The position numbers and the translations under genes were made by a program. The notes below the pieces were generated by a model. That model was given only the letters and a program-made list of their open reading frames with translations, was not told the origin of the DNA and made no database searches. Shown here one piece after another: positions 1-12,010 of a stretch of 64,000 nucleotides of DNA; within the stretch, counting starts at the first letter, position 1; each line of letters opens with the position of its first letter. The stretch is from Blasia pusilla (taxonomy: Eukaryota > Marchantiophyta > Marchantiopsida > Blasiales), in NCBI GenBank assembly GCA_050084515.1, contig CM114271.1, positions 57,474,001-57,538,000 of the forward strand. The letters are read 5' to 3'.

Positions 1-153
1 ATGTTAAGGCACACGTCCATGACCAAGACGAGTGCAATCGCGCTGATGATGGGCTCCACCACATGACCAACAGATAATAGTAGGCGGCTGCTAATGAGCC
101 GCATATGAAGGCGCAGGTCTCTGTGGCACGGCCTCCTAGTATCCTCCCTAAGC

Positions 154-1008
154 TCATGGTGCCATAGTCGACCTATCTCGGAGTCCACGTTGCTGCACAA
201 GTGGTGCAGACAATCGTGACTGCTCTCGCCCAGAACCCATGGTGGCTACGCTCTCCTCCGCCATGTTGCGCTCAATGTTCTCGACCGTCCTAAAAAAATC
301 TCTCAATGTAGGGGAGGTGTTCATAAGAAGCACCCCCTCCCGCACCCGTGTCCACAGGGTCCGGTCTAGCATCGCATACCATGATTGGATAGCCTGAGCC
401 TCTGTCACCCCCTGAGTGACATTGATCAACCGGCGCAAGCGAGTATAAGCCTCACGCAAACTCTCACCCGGGCGCCTGTGGAAGTCGTGGATGCTCCGCA
501 ACTTCTCCGTCCGTACCTCTTGGTAGCTCGCCCTCAACTCAGCAAAGAATTCAACCACATGGTTGAACTTGGGACAAACCCGACTAGACGGTGCAACTGC
601 TCCCGTGCGAATGACCCCTCCTAAAACGTCACTAGTGGAAGAGGAAGTAGCCTCTCCTAACTCCTCCTCCTCCTCATCTGGAAACGGCTCCGTCCATGAC
701 ACATAATGTGGGTCATAGTAGAGCCTCCACACCTCGATCTCACGTGCATATCTCTGAGAGAACTCATGGTAATCGTCCATGGGCGCCCCCTCTAAATGTT
801 GGAACATACCATTCCATGCTCTAAACGGGTTGAACTCTCTAGAGTTCCGGGCCCGTTGGGAGTCGCACCAACTCCTAAACTCTGTTATGAAATCGTGCAA
901 CTCAATCGTGCCTACTGCACGTGAACACCTACGCGGTCCTCTACCCCGATCGTCCATCTCATACGCCCAACTGGTAGGACCACTCATAATGTGTGGCGAT
1001 CTGCTCAC
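154..1008 (-). CDS. Retrotransposon Gag-like protein, intact ORF
   Basis: An uninterrupted 284-residue ORF. The C-terminal half (about residues 140-260) looks like a plant retrotransposon Gag: a hydrophobic and charged segment with FHRRPGESLREAYTRLRRL, followed by a tryptophan-containing WYAMLDRTLW segment. The same protein is recognisable in two broken copies in this window (8557-9270 and 39578-40190, both plus strand), which proves it is a repeat-family gene. The shared stretch includes WAYEMDDRGRGP, NSREF and the YYDPHY motif. No zinc knuckle is seen before the stop at 154, and pol would lie to the left, outside the window. This copy is GC-richer and has no stops, so it is probably younger than the others. 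Ty3/gypsy is inferred from the pol remnants beside the related copy at 8.5-13 kb. Confidence 0.8.
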   Translation of the reverse strand: MSRSPHIMSGPTSWAYEMDDRGRGPRRCSRAVGTIELHDFITEFRSWCDSQRARNSREFNPFRAWNGMFQHLEGAPMDDYHEFSQRYAREIEVWRLYYDPHYVSWTEPFPDEEEEELGEATSSSTSDVLGGVIRTGAVAPSSRVCPKFNHVVEFFAELRASYQEVRTEKLRSIHDFHRRPGESLREAYTRLRRLINVTQGVTEAQAIQSWYAMLDRTLWTRVREGVLLMNTSPTLRDFFRTVENIERNMAEESVATMGSGREQSRLSAPLVQQRGLRDRSTMAP

Positions 1009-1990
1009 AAACTCCTCTACACCCTCCCCCTCGTCTGACGATGATATAGAAGGAGGTCGAGTTGGTCCCTCACGTGGAGACCCTCGGAACCCGGTGCCAC
1101 TCCGCGTAAAACCTCTAGAGCTACTCTCGGGTTCACCACCTCGACTCTCAAAGTCCCGAACGGAATCCGTGATGACCCTTGTGCCCCTCTCACCCGATCA
1201 CTCTGAACCTCGTGAGTAATCCCTCAACGACTCATCCCAAACATGCGGCACTCGATCTACATTCTCCCTGCCCCAGACGTGTAACGTGCGGCAACACGCG
1301 GCTTGGTGCGGCAAATCAACTAGGCTATCATCTCATCGGCAACCTACCCTCAACTCCGGACATCCCACACAGGTATATGTTCCCTAAAACACATACATAA
1401 ATGATGCTCTCAGCATCCACACACCCAATATCCCCAAATAAACTACCCAAATCCTAGAATCCTTCACACGTGCAGAGTAAAGGACCAGAATGGGTAACCT
1501 GAACACATGTCGATGTCGCTCCTGAGCAACTGCAAATCTCGATCCTAACTCGGTCGTGGAGACAACTCCTCCAATCAGCAAGTCATACTCCTCCCGTACT
1601 AACGCTGCTCAAAACTCCTCGATGGACAGTGCGGTCCCAACGGAACGATGCGGCGTTGGAGGTGGCACGGAACGGCTACGAACGGCACGGCCCTCGATGG
1701 TGGGATGCGGCACTCGGCAGCATACCCTTCTCAATCAACAATAAACCCACACTCTGCTCCACAATGACGGTGCGGCTCCGCGATCGAGACGGTGCGGTGC
1801 GGCCATGAGCGGCACGGCAGCATCAGCGTCGAGAAATGTTGTGGAGAGTCTGGAAACCGATCCTATTGCGTATTGCGTTTGGCGAGTAAGACTGGCGTCC
1901 TCTTCGTGTGAGGGCAGGAGGAGAGATCTCCCTGTCTCCATGAGCGAGACAGGGAAATAGATTGGCTTCAGCTTAGATTATTTCCGGAGC
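1009..1990 (-). mobile_element. Leader region of the Gag-bearing retroelement
   Basis: The stretch upstream of the intact gag has no supportable gene. Its short ORFs on both strands are not conserved. It carries repeated GCGGCAC and CGGCACGG words (about 1640-1820). Similar degenerate words (CCGTGCCG, GCCGTACC) lie upstream of the plus-strand gag copies at about 7780-7830 and 38760-38830, so this is most likely the element's untranslated leader. The LTR boundary could not be fixed. Confidence 0.45.
1929..1955. repeat. Short perfect inverted repeat (10-bp arms)
   Basis: TCCCTGTCTC and GAGACAGGGA are exact reverse complements separated by 7 bases. It is the first of a series of short hairpins between 1.9 and 3.05 kb. 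Confidence 0.7.
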
Positions 1991-2512
1991 ATGAATCGCA
2001 ATGAACTAGTGCCTGATCTGGCCAGTGGAATCCGCATTCGCCGCATGTGGTAAAGCGGAGTGGTGAGCTTGCGTGCGCTGGAAAGTCTGGCGTGATGCAC
2101 TGTCAAAATCGTTATACCGCTGGAGTCTTCGTTTATAAATAGCATGCGATGGTCCAGAAGTAGATCCACTCCTTGGACTTGGAAGGGATAGTGTCAAGAT
2201 CCCAGAGACGCCAGATTCGGTAATGGAGGGAGGAAATGCACTCGATATATAGTTCGGATAATTAACTGCAAACGAGTCGAAACATAACCGTTGCAACGCT
2301 AGCCCACTTGAATTGAATGTTGTGATGAACGGAAGCTCGGATACTATTATCATATCAGCCTATGATTCCTATTTGGGCCTGATAAGTTGGGACCCCAGCA
2401 TGGGAATAACTGTCGCTACCGTCGATACACTTTCGTCCAGCTAGCGCTTACGTCCTGTTGCGCTCCTCACGGTTCAAGGCATTAGGAAACTGAGGCACTC
2501 GCGAATGCTATT

Positions 2513-2546
2513 TTGCTTGTTCGGGCGGCTCGGGCCGAACAAGCAA
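2513..2546. repeat. Short perfect inverted repeat (12-bp arms)
   Basis: TTGCTTGTTCGG is followed after 10 GC-rich bases by its exact reverse complement CCGAACAAGCAA. No gene overlaps it that I can support. Confidence 0.8.
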
Positions 2547-2926
2547 GATTCACAGGTGTTAGAAAGGACTGTTGAATTCGCTGTTCCGCAAATCTCCACT
2601 AATCTAGCATCGTGGGGACTTCAGGATCCCGGAGAGGAATCACTCTCGAGGCACGCTTTTGGGAAACCCTTGCCTTTTCCTCTGTGGACTGTGACAAGCT
2701 TACGGACTGTTCATTCCGCCTCGCAACAGGCGTTTCGCTGCCTACGCCATCGTATAATCGGAGCTGTAGTCTGGGAGATGTGAAGAAATTGAGAGTGTCA
2801 ATTAATCTTTGGACACGGCACAAGTGCCCCGCTGTACACTGTGAGGAACCTATCTGTATACGTGTACGTATTTGTGACTCTCCCAGATTAGTATCACAGG
2901 GAATCCAAAAGCCTGGAGGACATCGA

Positions 2927-2964
2927 AGACATTTTGTTGCTTGGACACAAGCAACAAAATGTCT
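2927..2964. repeat. Perfect inverted repeat (17-bp arms, 4-base loop)
   Basis: AGACATTTTGTTGCTTG and its exact reverse complement are separated only by GACA. A 17-bp perfect stem with a 4-base loop is far beyond chance in a window of this size. It lies about 400 bases upstream of the candidate membrane-protein start at 3365. Confidence 0.9.
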
Positions 2965-3005
2965 CTATTGGTACACTCTACTTTATCGTGATTCGTGAGA
3001 GAACT

Positions 3006-3040
3006 AGTTTGAAGGGAGATTTGTGATCTCCCTTCAAACT
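3006..3040. repeat. Perfect inverted repeat (15-bp arms, 5-base loop)
   Basis: AGTTTGAAGGGAGAT, then TTGTG, then the exact reverse complement. It is only 41 bases from the 17-bp hairpin but shares no sequence with it. It could act in the 5' leader of a transcript of the downstream ORF, or simply be a small templated inverted duplication. Confidence 0.9.
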
Positions 3041-3364
3041 TACGTCGGCGACTCACTCAGAACGCCAGTGAACGAACAGTGTGTGACCGTCAGTCTTTCG
3101 ATCCGTCTTCCGTGCAGTCTTTCTTTCCAAAACAACCGGTGACAGTCAGTGCGTGACCACATTAGGCGTTAAGCTGTGTCATCAACAGACCAATGCCACC
3201 CTAGCCTGTGGCTTGGCCAAATCTGCTATGTAAGGTTTCCATGCGCAAGGAAAATACGTTGCAGCGAACCTGCGAAGATCGAGATTTCTTTTGTAAGAGT
3301 GCCGAGCGATTTCTCTAGGCGCACGCAGCCTGTATCGTGGGATCGCAGTCTTTCAAACGCAACA

Positions 3365-3886
3365 ATGAGCGAGACATGGAGTTACATGAGTGTATTGAAG
3401 AGTTCTTCAAGGGGGCGAAGCAGATCACATACTCGGTACTATCGCACAGGGAATGGCAAGAATAACTGGAGAATAGTGTTGCTCTTCGTGTTTGGTTTTC
3501 TGGGATTGTCGCTAGTCGCAAGAATCCTTTACAAGGTGGTGTATGGGTTATACAAAACGGATGGGAATCGGCGCAAGTTCGTGGCTTGGGTATCGTTCCT
3601 TCTCTTCGTGATAATAGCTTTCAGCATTCCATCTATCGTATTTGTAGCCACTAACCCCAACAAAACTGTACGCATCTTCTCTATAGTGTGTCTCTGTGTT
3701 TTGTGCCTCCCGCTGCTGGTACTAGTGCCCATGGTTATCAGAAAGGTTACTCGTCGGCACAGTGCATTCAATTCCGACTTCCAAGACCGGGAGGTGCAAT
3801 TCTCAGAAGTAGCTGAGTACCAGGATGAGGAGCATGAGCAGACGCAGAAGCAGGAGGATTTAAAGGCATCTAAGCAGGACAGTTGA
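3365..3886 (+). CDS. Candidate small membrane protein (173 aa), unknown family
   Basis: I do not recognise this protein. From the ATG at 3365 (context ACAATGAG) the ORF encodes 173 residues. There is a basic, serine-rich N-terminus (RGRSRSHTR), then three strongly hydrophobic segments: about residues 36-60 (IVLLFVFGFLGLSLVARIL), 73-95 (WVSFLLFVIIAFSIPSIVFV) and 101-122 (IFSIVCLCVLCLPLLVLVPMV). The C-terminal tail is charged (about residues 130-173, Glu/Gln-rich, ending KASKQDS). This ordered layout argues for a real protein and not a chance ORF. The frame is open upstream to 3176, which would add 63 residues of non-membrane sequence; I prefer the internal start because the organised sequence begins there. 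No introns are needed. No homologue can be named. Confidence 0.45.
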   Translation: MSETWSYMSVLKSSSRGRSRSHTRYYRTGNGKNNWRIVLLFVFGFLGLSLVARILYKVVYGLYKTDGNRRKFVAWVSFLLFVIIAFSIPSIVFVATNPNKTVRIFSIVCLCVLCLPLLVLVPMVIRKVTRRHSAFNSDFQDREVQFSEVAEYQDEEHEQTQKQEDLKASKQDS

Positions 3887-5360
3887 GCTAGTCACGGTCT
3901 ATCAATTCCGACACTCACATGGAGACCACCGAGTGAGCAACACAGGAATATTGGAGTTGATTACTGCCAAGGTTTACCAAACTTGTGATTATGGGCAGTG
4001 TGCTTGAGAAGGTGGTACGCCTACCCGTCGACGAACATGATCTGACGCAGTCAAAGTGGAGAATGGATTGAGAGGGGATAGGGAGGAAGGCACTAAACCT
4101 TGAAGCCCGAGCAGACAAAAGGAGCAGACGATGCCACGAAACTTGTTCACTGGCAAGAAGCATATAGGGGATTATGATACTTGATCCACCGGACTGGTTT
4201 GCTGCTCTGCAACTTCCAAAATCTTATTTCATATGTATCCCAATCTGCAAGACATTTTATATTGAGAGGTCAGTGCCATTCCTCCGGACCTTTCGTCCCG
4301 TATTCAGAGGATCGTGTACGAATGAGAGATGCGTCTGTTTCTCTCCTGCTATTTCACGAGAACAGTGTCGAGGGGGGTTTTTGTTGGGGTGCGAGTTGAA
4401 GACGTATTCCGTATTTTTCTTCTGTCTATCGTGCAGACTTCTATTCCTTTTGTTGTCCAGGCTCTGAACAATAACAGGTGCTCTTGTTTACCGATGGACG
4501 GAGGAACCGATTGGAAGTTTGGGTGGTGCATTCGGGGCTATGCCTGGCCGGGGGAATCTCAGCATTTCTTTTGGCACTTTGGGTATGAACATCGTAGACA
4601 TCTGGACTGGTCCTGCCAAACTTACATTGTTCCGGAGTGCGTACAGTCCCTGTTCAACACACGATCGCCTCGACTCCTGTGCTGTCGCAGGGAGTGCACA
4701 AGTCGCAACTGTTCGATAAGCGTTAGACCACGAAGAGCAGATTCGTCCTACCTGAAGACGAGCGCGTGAAAGTCCTTTCCTGAAATTTCGGCTCTTCCTC
4801 TTGCTTGACTCGGTGACACGATTATCACGACTTTGAATGTGTTGATAATATTCTTGAGTTAAGTAAATTGTCATTGTTCCACTTCGCCATCGCAATTCTC
4901 CTCTATTACATTCAGAATCCGTTCTATTCTACTCCAAGTATGATCTGCTCCGACAGCGACCTTGCCCTTCAGAACTTCCCGTTTCAATGGCTAAACTTGG
5001 ACGCTCCAGAGGTTTAGCTGTTGAGAGTTGTCGATCTTCGATCGCAACTTATCGGAGTTGGACTGAAAATGAGTCCCAAATACGGAAAGCGCATGACGAA
5101 GGCAACGAGACCGCAGGTAGAAGTAATGTGCAGCAACTTCATTCGCTTCTTGCATTGCGCTTCCACGTGCCCGAGGTCATAGAAGCACCAAGTAGTGATG
5201 CTTCCATGACTTTATGGGAGCAAGCGAGCCATGCACACGACTTTATGGATCCCGGCTTTCAGCGAGGACTACGCATCGACCTTTCGGATCATATAAGCAC
5301 CGTCCGGTTTCGATCGGAGCCACCGCCACTTTGTCGGACTAATAAGAAGTATCCGTAAAG
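3887..5360. other. Intergenic stretch, no supportable gene
   Basis: Several short overlapping ORFs occur on both strands (for example 4329-4769 plus and 4488-4895 minus), but none shows a recognisable domain or a consistent membrane or signal pattern. They overlap one another in different frames. I see no RNA gene. The stretch differs from the flanking retroelement DNA in having balanced base composition, so it may hold an unrecognised exon. Confidence 0.4.
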
Positions 5361-6556
5361 GATGCACGTATCCCCGTTTAATAATGTCATGGTTCAATGT
5401 GACCCCAATTAACAAAATACGACCTCACCTAAAGAGACATCTATTGACGCGTGTAGAACCCAGAACAACTGCAAACAATTATTCTCCTATACCTTTACTT
5501 TGGAAACCAGGAAACTTTTTTTTTCTTGTCACATGTCAATTAAAAAGTGTTTGCAAATTTGGCACTCTCCAATAATAATATAGATATATCCATCAACCGG
5601 TAAACAGAGCGAGACTAGAGCTAAACAATGCGAAGCGAGAGCATGGTCCTTAATTCAAATGCTAACAAGTTGATGGTACCACCACACGTGCGTCCCCCCC
5701 CAATAGAGGTCTGCTGTTCCAATTCCATCCATTCGGACTTTGTTGATGACCGACTTTTAGAGCATCTATATTATATTATTAGGGGAGTGCCTTCTTGATA
5801 TGCGTGGATGGTTGAGCTCCATTAGATCAAACCAGGGTGGTTGAAACAGAGTACTATACCCCATGGATGATTGCATCATGGCATTTGTGACTATGTCCAG
5901 GGGGGGGGGGGATAAGCATGGCTTAGAAGGTTAGATGGTTTTTGAAGGATTTTCATCAGATGGCTACACACGCAGGTTCGCTTGTTAGTGAACTAAAATA
6001 CAACTGCAATGAAGAAGAAAGGTGAATGAAACTATACTATCAAATGTTTCACCTATTGCTGAAATATACTTGAACTCATATCCTACAATCTTGTATAAAT
6101 TACCCTCTCAAGAGCCTTTGGTGAAACGTGTGCTTGGACAGTTTCCTGCCTTGATGATCTACTTGGTTGCTCCTTTGCTGGTGGCTATACAATTCAGACA
6201 ACTTATGTATATTAACACACTTTACAGAATTCTGAAATCCAAACCAAAAAAATCAGAAACACGATATTTGGAAGTGGAATTACCCTCCCGTCCTCCAACC
6301 ACAAAAGATCATCATCATCTGCACCCATGATATCCATGTCAAGGAGTAGATTGTATTGGGGATCTCAAGATTCGCTATCATCTCCTAGATTGTCATCCAC
6401 AAGCACATTCTGAGGTGTGGCCTTCTCCTCCAACCGTAGACTACGCCTTCTTGGGAGAGTTGGGCTCCAAAATATTAAGGGCTTGCGCTCCTTCACAACC
6501 CTTGGTGCAACAAATCTATACAAAACAATTCAGATCAAATCATAATTGGTCCCAAT

Positions 6557-6592
<36 letters not shown>

Positions 6593-8520
6593 GTGCACCA
6601 TAGAGACATTGTGTTGAGATCTACTTGATTTACTAAGAGAGAATGATTCCTAAACCCTAAAGAACGCTTCGACTGAGTATTGGAGATATTTTGGTACTTC
6701 TTGTCTTTGTGTTTGGGTGTCATGAATTAGCATGGTATCGTGTATATGTTCGATGATAACAATGTATGTTGTGTACCGATGTGTATGTGCACCATAGACC
6801 CATTGATGCTACTTCCTCTCTCATCATATTATGCTCATTCTATACTAAGTGTATATTGGAGAATGTGAATACCCTTTACATCAATAGGCTCCACATATAC
6901 ACAATTTGGCACACCTAGAAGAGAAGCAAGAAGAAAGAATAAGATATAGCCGCACAACTCCCAAGAATATATTCCAAGAAAGAAAAAATTGGAAGAATCA
7001 AAGGATTTGCAATAACTTATGCCCCCTTTCCTAAACCTGTACATAAACGCAAACTAGCTTAATGAGTGGTAGAGGAGGCCTCAAATAAAATGCATGAAAA
7101 GTTGATTTGGTGCAAATTCTCAGAGATACACTCTTGAAGTTTATCACGTCTTTTAGGATAGATTGACGAGCTTTGGTAAAGGGCCTTCAAGGATATTGGA
7201 GGATGGCCTTAGGAGGACAAGGATGAGCCGCAAAGGCCTTGGGTAATCTGAGAGAGTAGGTTCCTCCCTTCGTTTTGGCTCATTTGGAATTATATAGAGA
7301 AATTTACTATTTCAAGTAAGTGAGTATTAAGAGTAGAGTTGATTTTCCACTTTGGTAAGTTATCCTTAATCCCTACATCAGGTCAAGAGCCGAGGAGATG
7401 ACCATCAAGTATAGGTTATCATGGAGAGAACTTTGGAGCTCATTCTCTCTTTGTTGAACGGTTGAACCTCTTGGCATGAGGCGACGGAGCTATCGTCCTC
7501 CTTGCCTTGTGAGAAACCCAAGCCTCTCATGTATTAAGAGAGTGGATTTGGTTTAACATGAGAGAGAGAGAGATGGAGTTTGTGAAAGAGGTTGGAGTGC
7601 TTATGATTTACAAAGAGATGACAGTATCATCCAACTGTAATAACTTACCTTTTAATTGATGGGGTCGTGTTTAGGGTTGTGCGTTGAGATGCATGGTGAT
7701 TGGTAGCCACTTGATGATGATCGGATATTGTGTCATGGCATCCATAGTAACAAAGCACCGCCAATTCCCATATCCTGCCACTCGTGACCGTACCACACTA
7801 TCTCAATCGTGAAGTTGTACCATTCCAAAAGAATGGGACATGTTTCTCCAACATAGGAGGGGATGTTGTTAATTGTCACATCCCATCATTGAGTGTTGCG
7901 TCGTTCATGAGGAAGGCGTGCCACCAATGCCACACTCCACATCGAGGAGGTTTAAGCATCGTCAACATAGGGGATATACGACTTGCTAACTAGAGGATTT
8001 CTCTTTACAACCAAGTTGGGATGAAGGTTTGCAGTTTTTCAAGAGTGACACAACACTTTTTTGAGGTTACCCATTCTTGAAGTCTTTTGCTCTGCACGTA
8101 TGAAGGATTTCCGAGTATTGCGTAGCTATTTGGGATATTGGGGTTTGTATGGATGTTGAGAATATCCCAGGTACATGTGGTTTGAAGACATAGACTTGTG
8201 TGGGATGTTTAGAGGAAGGACGAGGATGACCCAATTTACTACACCATGCCACATGTTGCCGTAGATTACACGTCTTAGTGAGAGGGAGTGTAGATTGAAT
8301 GTCCCATATGTTAGTTCTAGACGATTGAGAGATTACTTGTGAGATTGAGAGTGATCATGTGAGGGGGCACGAGGATCATCAAAGTGTCCTTTTATGGCAA
8401 GCTCGTGTGCTTAAGAGTAGCCCTAGAGGGTTTACGTGGATTAGGGCAATGTTTTGAGAGTCTCTGCGTGAGGTACCATCTCAACCTCCTTCTGTATCAT
8501 CTTAAGACAAGGGAGAAAGC
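5361..8520 (+). mobile_element. Decayed LTR-retroelement DNA upstream of gag copy 2
   Basis: No gene is supportable. A Helitron-like 5' terminus (A followed by TCTATATTATATTATTAGGGG) starts at 5765, without an identifiable 3' end. Two segments (about 6545-6800 and 7370-7625) match the LTR family also seen at 13650-14050, 42085-42360 and 61310-61720. Shared words include GGAGATATTTTGGTAC, TTCTCTCTTTGTTGAAC and AACATGAGAGAGAGA. About 7700-8500 matches 38600-39540, the region just before the third gag copy. Poly-G (11 bases near 5899) and (GA)n are also present. Confidence 0.55.
6558..6588. repeat. (AG)n microsatellite
   Basis: About 15 uninterrupted AG units. A shorter version lies at the matching position of the other LTR copies (about 7560-7573), so it probably expanded from an ancestral AGAGAG tract within the LTR. 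Confidence 0.95.
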
Positions 8521-8556
8521 GCAGAGGAGGAGTTAGTTCATGTATAACCGCACACG

Positions 8557-9290
8557 TTGAGTAGTCTTATCTTTTGGGCATACAAGATGGATGATCGGGG
8601 TAGAGGACCACATAGAATTTCAGGACTTGTGGATACGATAGAGTTAGAGGTCCATTCATCTAGGGATAAGATAGATTTAGAGGTTGATTTCCTTGCAAAT
8701 TTTAGAAGTTGGTATGACTCACATAGGGCCAAAAACTCCAGAGAGTTTAGCTCTTTTACAGTATGGAACGAAATGTTCCAACACCTAGAGAGAGCGCCTA
8801 CGGTTGATAACCATGAGTTTTCCCATAGGTACACATGTGAGATTGAGGCTTGTAGACTCTACTATGACCCACATTAGGTATCATGGACAGAGCCATTCCC
8901 GGATGAGGGGACGCCTATAGATGATTACTATGGGTTTTCCCACAAGTATACACCCGAGATTGAGGCATGGAGACTCTACTATGATCCACATTACGAGCAT
9001 AGATTGAGCCATTTCCAAATGAAGAGGAGGAGCTAGGGGAGGCTACTTCCTCTAGTACCAGTGAGAGTCAGGGAGGGATGAATCAGATTGGGGAAGTTGC
9101 ATCATCTAGCTGGGTTCATCCTAAGTTCAACCCCGTGGTGGCATTCTTTTCGGAGTTACAGAGGAACTACCAAGGGGTACATACAAAGAATTTTCAGAGC
9201 GTCCACAACTTCCATAGGTGCACAGGGAGAGTTTGCGGGAGGTATTTACTATCTCCGTTGTTTGATTAGTATCACTCGCTGGGGTGGATA
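8557..9290 (+). pseudogene. Gag pseudogene, copy 2
   Basis: An open stretch from 8557 to 8877 reads WAYKMDDRGRGP, then FRSWYDSHRAKNSREF and a YYDPH motif, matching the intact Gag at 154-1008. It then stops at TAG where the intact copy has a tyrosine codon. About 8806-8880 is repeated imperfectly at about 8915-8990 (the HEFSHRY to YYDPH segment), so part of gag was tandemly duplicated before decay. The PKFN..V.FF segment resumes at about 9118-9230, in a frame interrupted by TGA and by small shifts. It is a dead copy. Confidence 0.8.
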
Positions 9291-10920
9291 GAGGTCTAGT
9301 TTTTTTGGATGAGGCGAGTATGAGTTTATGTGCACATCACGTACGTCTATGGTGGACCAAGTTGGTACCACATGAGGTGTTGCAAAGGGCGCATGTGCAA
9401 GTGGAGCGCCCCTCCTATTTGTCAATGGATTCCATTGAGGCATGATGATCGATCTCCGTTGACTATGGTCGACATGATTGGTAGGCCACGAGTTGTCTTT
9501 CCCACTTTTGTGAGTTTGAGCGTTTCTTATGCATGTAAGGAGGCAGGTTTTGGTTTGGCTTGGGATGTCCAATTATGCACAATGGTTGGTGGAGCCCAAC
9601 ACCGATGAGAGAGATGAAGTGATGGGATTCTCCAAAGGAGTGACAATAGTACCATTATTATCGGAGGCATCCAACTTCATGTCTTGGATTAGGCAATGGA
9701 TGTTATCGTAGATGAGGTATAGGGCAAGATGGTATCGAGGCCGTAGATCGAGGGGTCTTGTACTTCTCTATTTTGAGAGGTCATATTTGATCTGCTCTGA
9801 GGAGATGACCTATGAGTGTACGTCACCCTTCCCTTTATGAGTGGCAATCTTGGAGAGGTTGAACTTCCCAACCATGTATGGTTCCACTTGGACTTATAGG
9901 ATCGTGGGTTAGTTGGTAGTTAGCCTCATGAGGGGACCACATGTGTAGTTGTTAGGGAGGTAGTATTTGTGTACTACATGTTGGTAGTGATCTGCTAGGA
10001 AGGAGGTGACCTATGTGTACAGGTCACTCATGGAGGTGCCCAAGGGGATATAACTCAGATGAAGCTCATTTGGAGCTCATCTTTCTTTAGGATCAGACTT
10101 GTGTTGGGATCCGTGATATAGTGCAGCTTGCATGTATATATTGAGCCTGGATTCTCTCTTAAAGAATAGGCTAGGATTGATTGATAATGGAAGATCACAC
10201 ATATTTTGGGAGTCCTTGTGTACACTTTCTCTTAGTGTTGCAAAAGTGTGTATCCAATTTATGAGTAAGGTTTTTTGGATAAAGCACGGTTGATTGCAGA
10301 TTTCATCAGAGTTTACACTTCATATTCAACTTTATGATTGGGGGTGTCTAGTTGTTCATGTTAGGATTCATATGTAGATGGATCTTATAAATGTGTGGAT
10401 GACAACCGATGTATGTTGGCAATGATGTATATTGGCACGACATGGACCTGAGTTGCTTGACATGGATTATCAACTTAGGAGTATCTTGGGAGCATCAAAT
10501 GAGGTTGTGAAAGGTGACTGTTGATGCACTTGTAAGCCTCATACTTACCGAGATAGTTGAAGTAGTGGCTGGAGGCAAGATCCAAGGAGATCAACACGTC
10601 AGGGATGATCGGGGGAAACACCTTTGTAGCTTAGACTTGTGGAGATGCTTTGCAGGTACGCCAAGACATGGCAACCACAACATAGAGCATGGATCATTAT
10701 CATATATGTAGACCAAGCATATGAGAATGATAAGTTGGTTGTAGGGGAGCAGTCGAGTGTTTTTGTTCGAGATGGGGTTTAATCATAGCAACCAAAACCA
10801 CTCGCATCAAAGAAGCCTTATAGTTGTCACGATGGAGTCTGTGGAGTTAGATATAAGCAAATCGACGCCAGATACATCAGTTCCTTAGAAGTCATTGGAG
10901 TTATTTTTCATTTAGTATGT
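9291..10920 (+). mobile_element. Degenerate internal region of Ty3/gypsy element (gag-pol junction)
   Basis: No intact ORF. Two blocks (about 9480-9720 and 10440-10580) recur at about 36640-37000, and about 9836-10140 recurs at about 24840-25390, so this is repeat-family DNA. By position it should have encoded the zinc-knuckle and protease part, but I cannot identify either by residue motifs. Confidence 0.5.
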
Positions 10921-10929
10921 ATGATTTTG

Positions 10930-12010
10930 GTACATTGAAGGCCGAGAGGGATTTGGGTATTTCCTATCAGATTGGAGGACACATAGAAGATGGCATTTTG
11001 GGGCATTGATCCTCATGGGAAGGATCGTTTGTGCCAATGGATGTTCTTACCATTTGGGTTGAAGAACGCCTTGGCAGAGTTTCAGAGGGTCAAAGGATAG
11101 GATCTTGATAGGTCTAGATTTTTCTAGGTGTTATATTGATGGCATCGTAGTCTTCACCACCACGGTTGAGAAGCATGAGCGACATCTTGAGGATGTGTTT
11201 CAACGATTGCAATTACATGGGCTAAAGCTACATCCAAGCAAGTGCAAGTTCTTCTACGACTAGATTGAGGAATTAGGTCATACAATATATCCAAGTGGCC
11301 TTGGTGTTCAGCAAAAAAAGGTAAATTCTATCTCATCCATTCCACGCCCTATAGATGTAAGTCAAGTTTGCACATTTGAGGGATTGGCGTACTTCTATCA
11401 AGAGTATGTGAAGGGTTTCAATTTGATTGCAAAGCTACTAACCTTCTTGATCAATGTGGATCACGAGTGGCACTAGGAGGATGAGCTAGAAAGAGTATTT
11501 CCACTACTTATGAAGAATTTGACATTCAAGGAGACCTATCAAGGGGCATCATTTCCAAGTGCATATAGATTGGAGTATGTTGGGGCTCAGAGAAATGCTC
11601 ACCCATCATGTTAATGAGAGTTCATGGGAGCTTAATTACCCTAGTCGCTTGAAAAATATTATATAGGCGAAGTATAGTTCATATTATAATGAGTGTTTGG
11701 CTCGATCTAGTGTGGGTTGTTGCACATTTCAAGTGTAACTTATTTTGAAACTACTTTACCAATATCATTGATTCAACCAATTAATTGGTTGATGAAGTCG
11801 GACAAGCTTATAAGGAAGCTTATGAGGTGGGCTCTATTGTTGCACGAGTATGATTTCCAAGTAGTGCATTAATCTAGGACGCTCAAATAAGATGCAGATA
11901 AGTTGAATAGTAACCCATTCTCAAGTCAGCGAGATGCAATTAGAGCGCGTTGGCATGGAGAGAGTGATGAGGAGATGGTGTGTGGATGGCACACATTAGC
12001 CTATTTGGGT
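10930..12010 (+). pseudogene. Ty3/gypsy reverse transcriptase/RNase H pseudogene
   Basis: Translated in pieces, the segment carries Ty3/gypsy reverse-transcriptase landmarks: QWMFLPFGLKNALAEFQ (canonical form MPFGLTNAPATFQ), then CYIDGIVVFT, where the family has Y-x-D-D. The second catalytic aspartate is therefore changed to glycine. Next come HERHLEDVFQRLQLHGLKL and SKCKFF, typical of the palm and thumb. Several in-frame stops (for example after FFYD and before EDELERVF) and frame changes show it is dead. The later part (11560-12010) holds RNase H-like fragments such as LHEYDF followed by a stop-broken DALSR-like region. Confidence 0.8.

Noticed and set aside
6649-6661. Telomere-like CCTAAACCCTAAAG
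   Set aside because: A single short match with no tandem array; common by chance in plant DNA.
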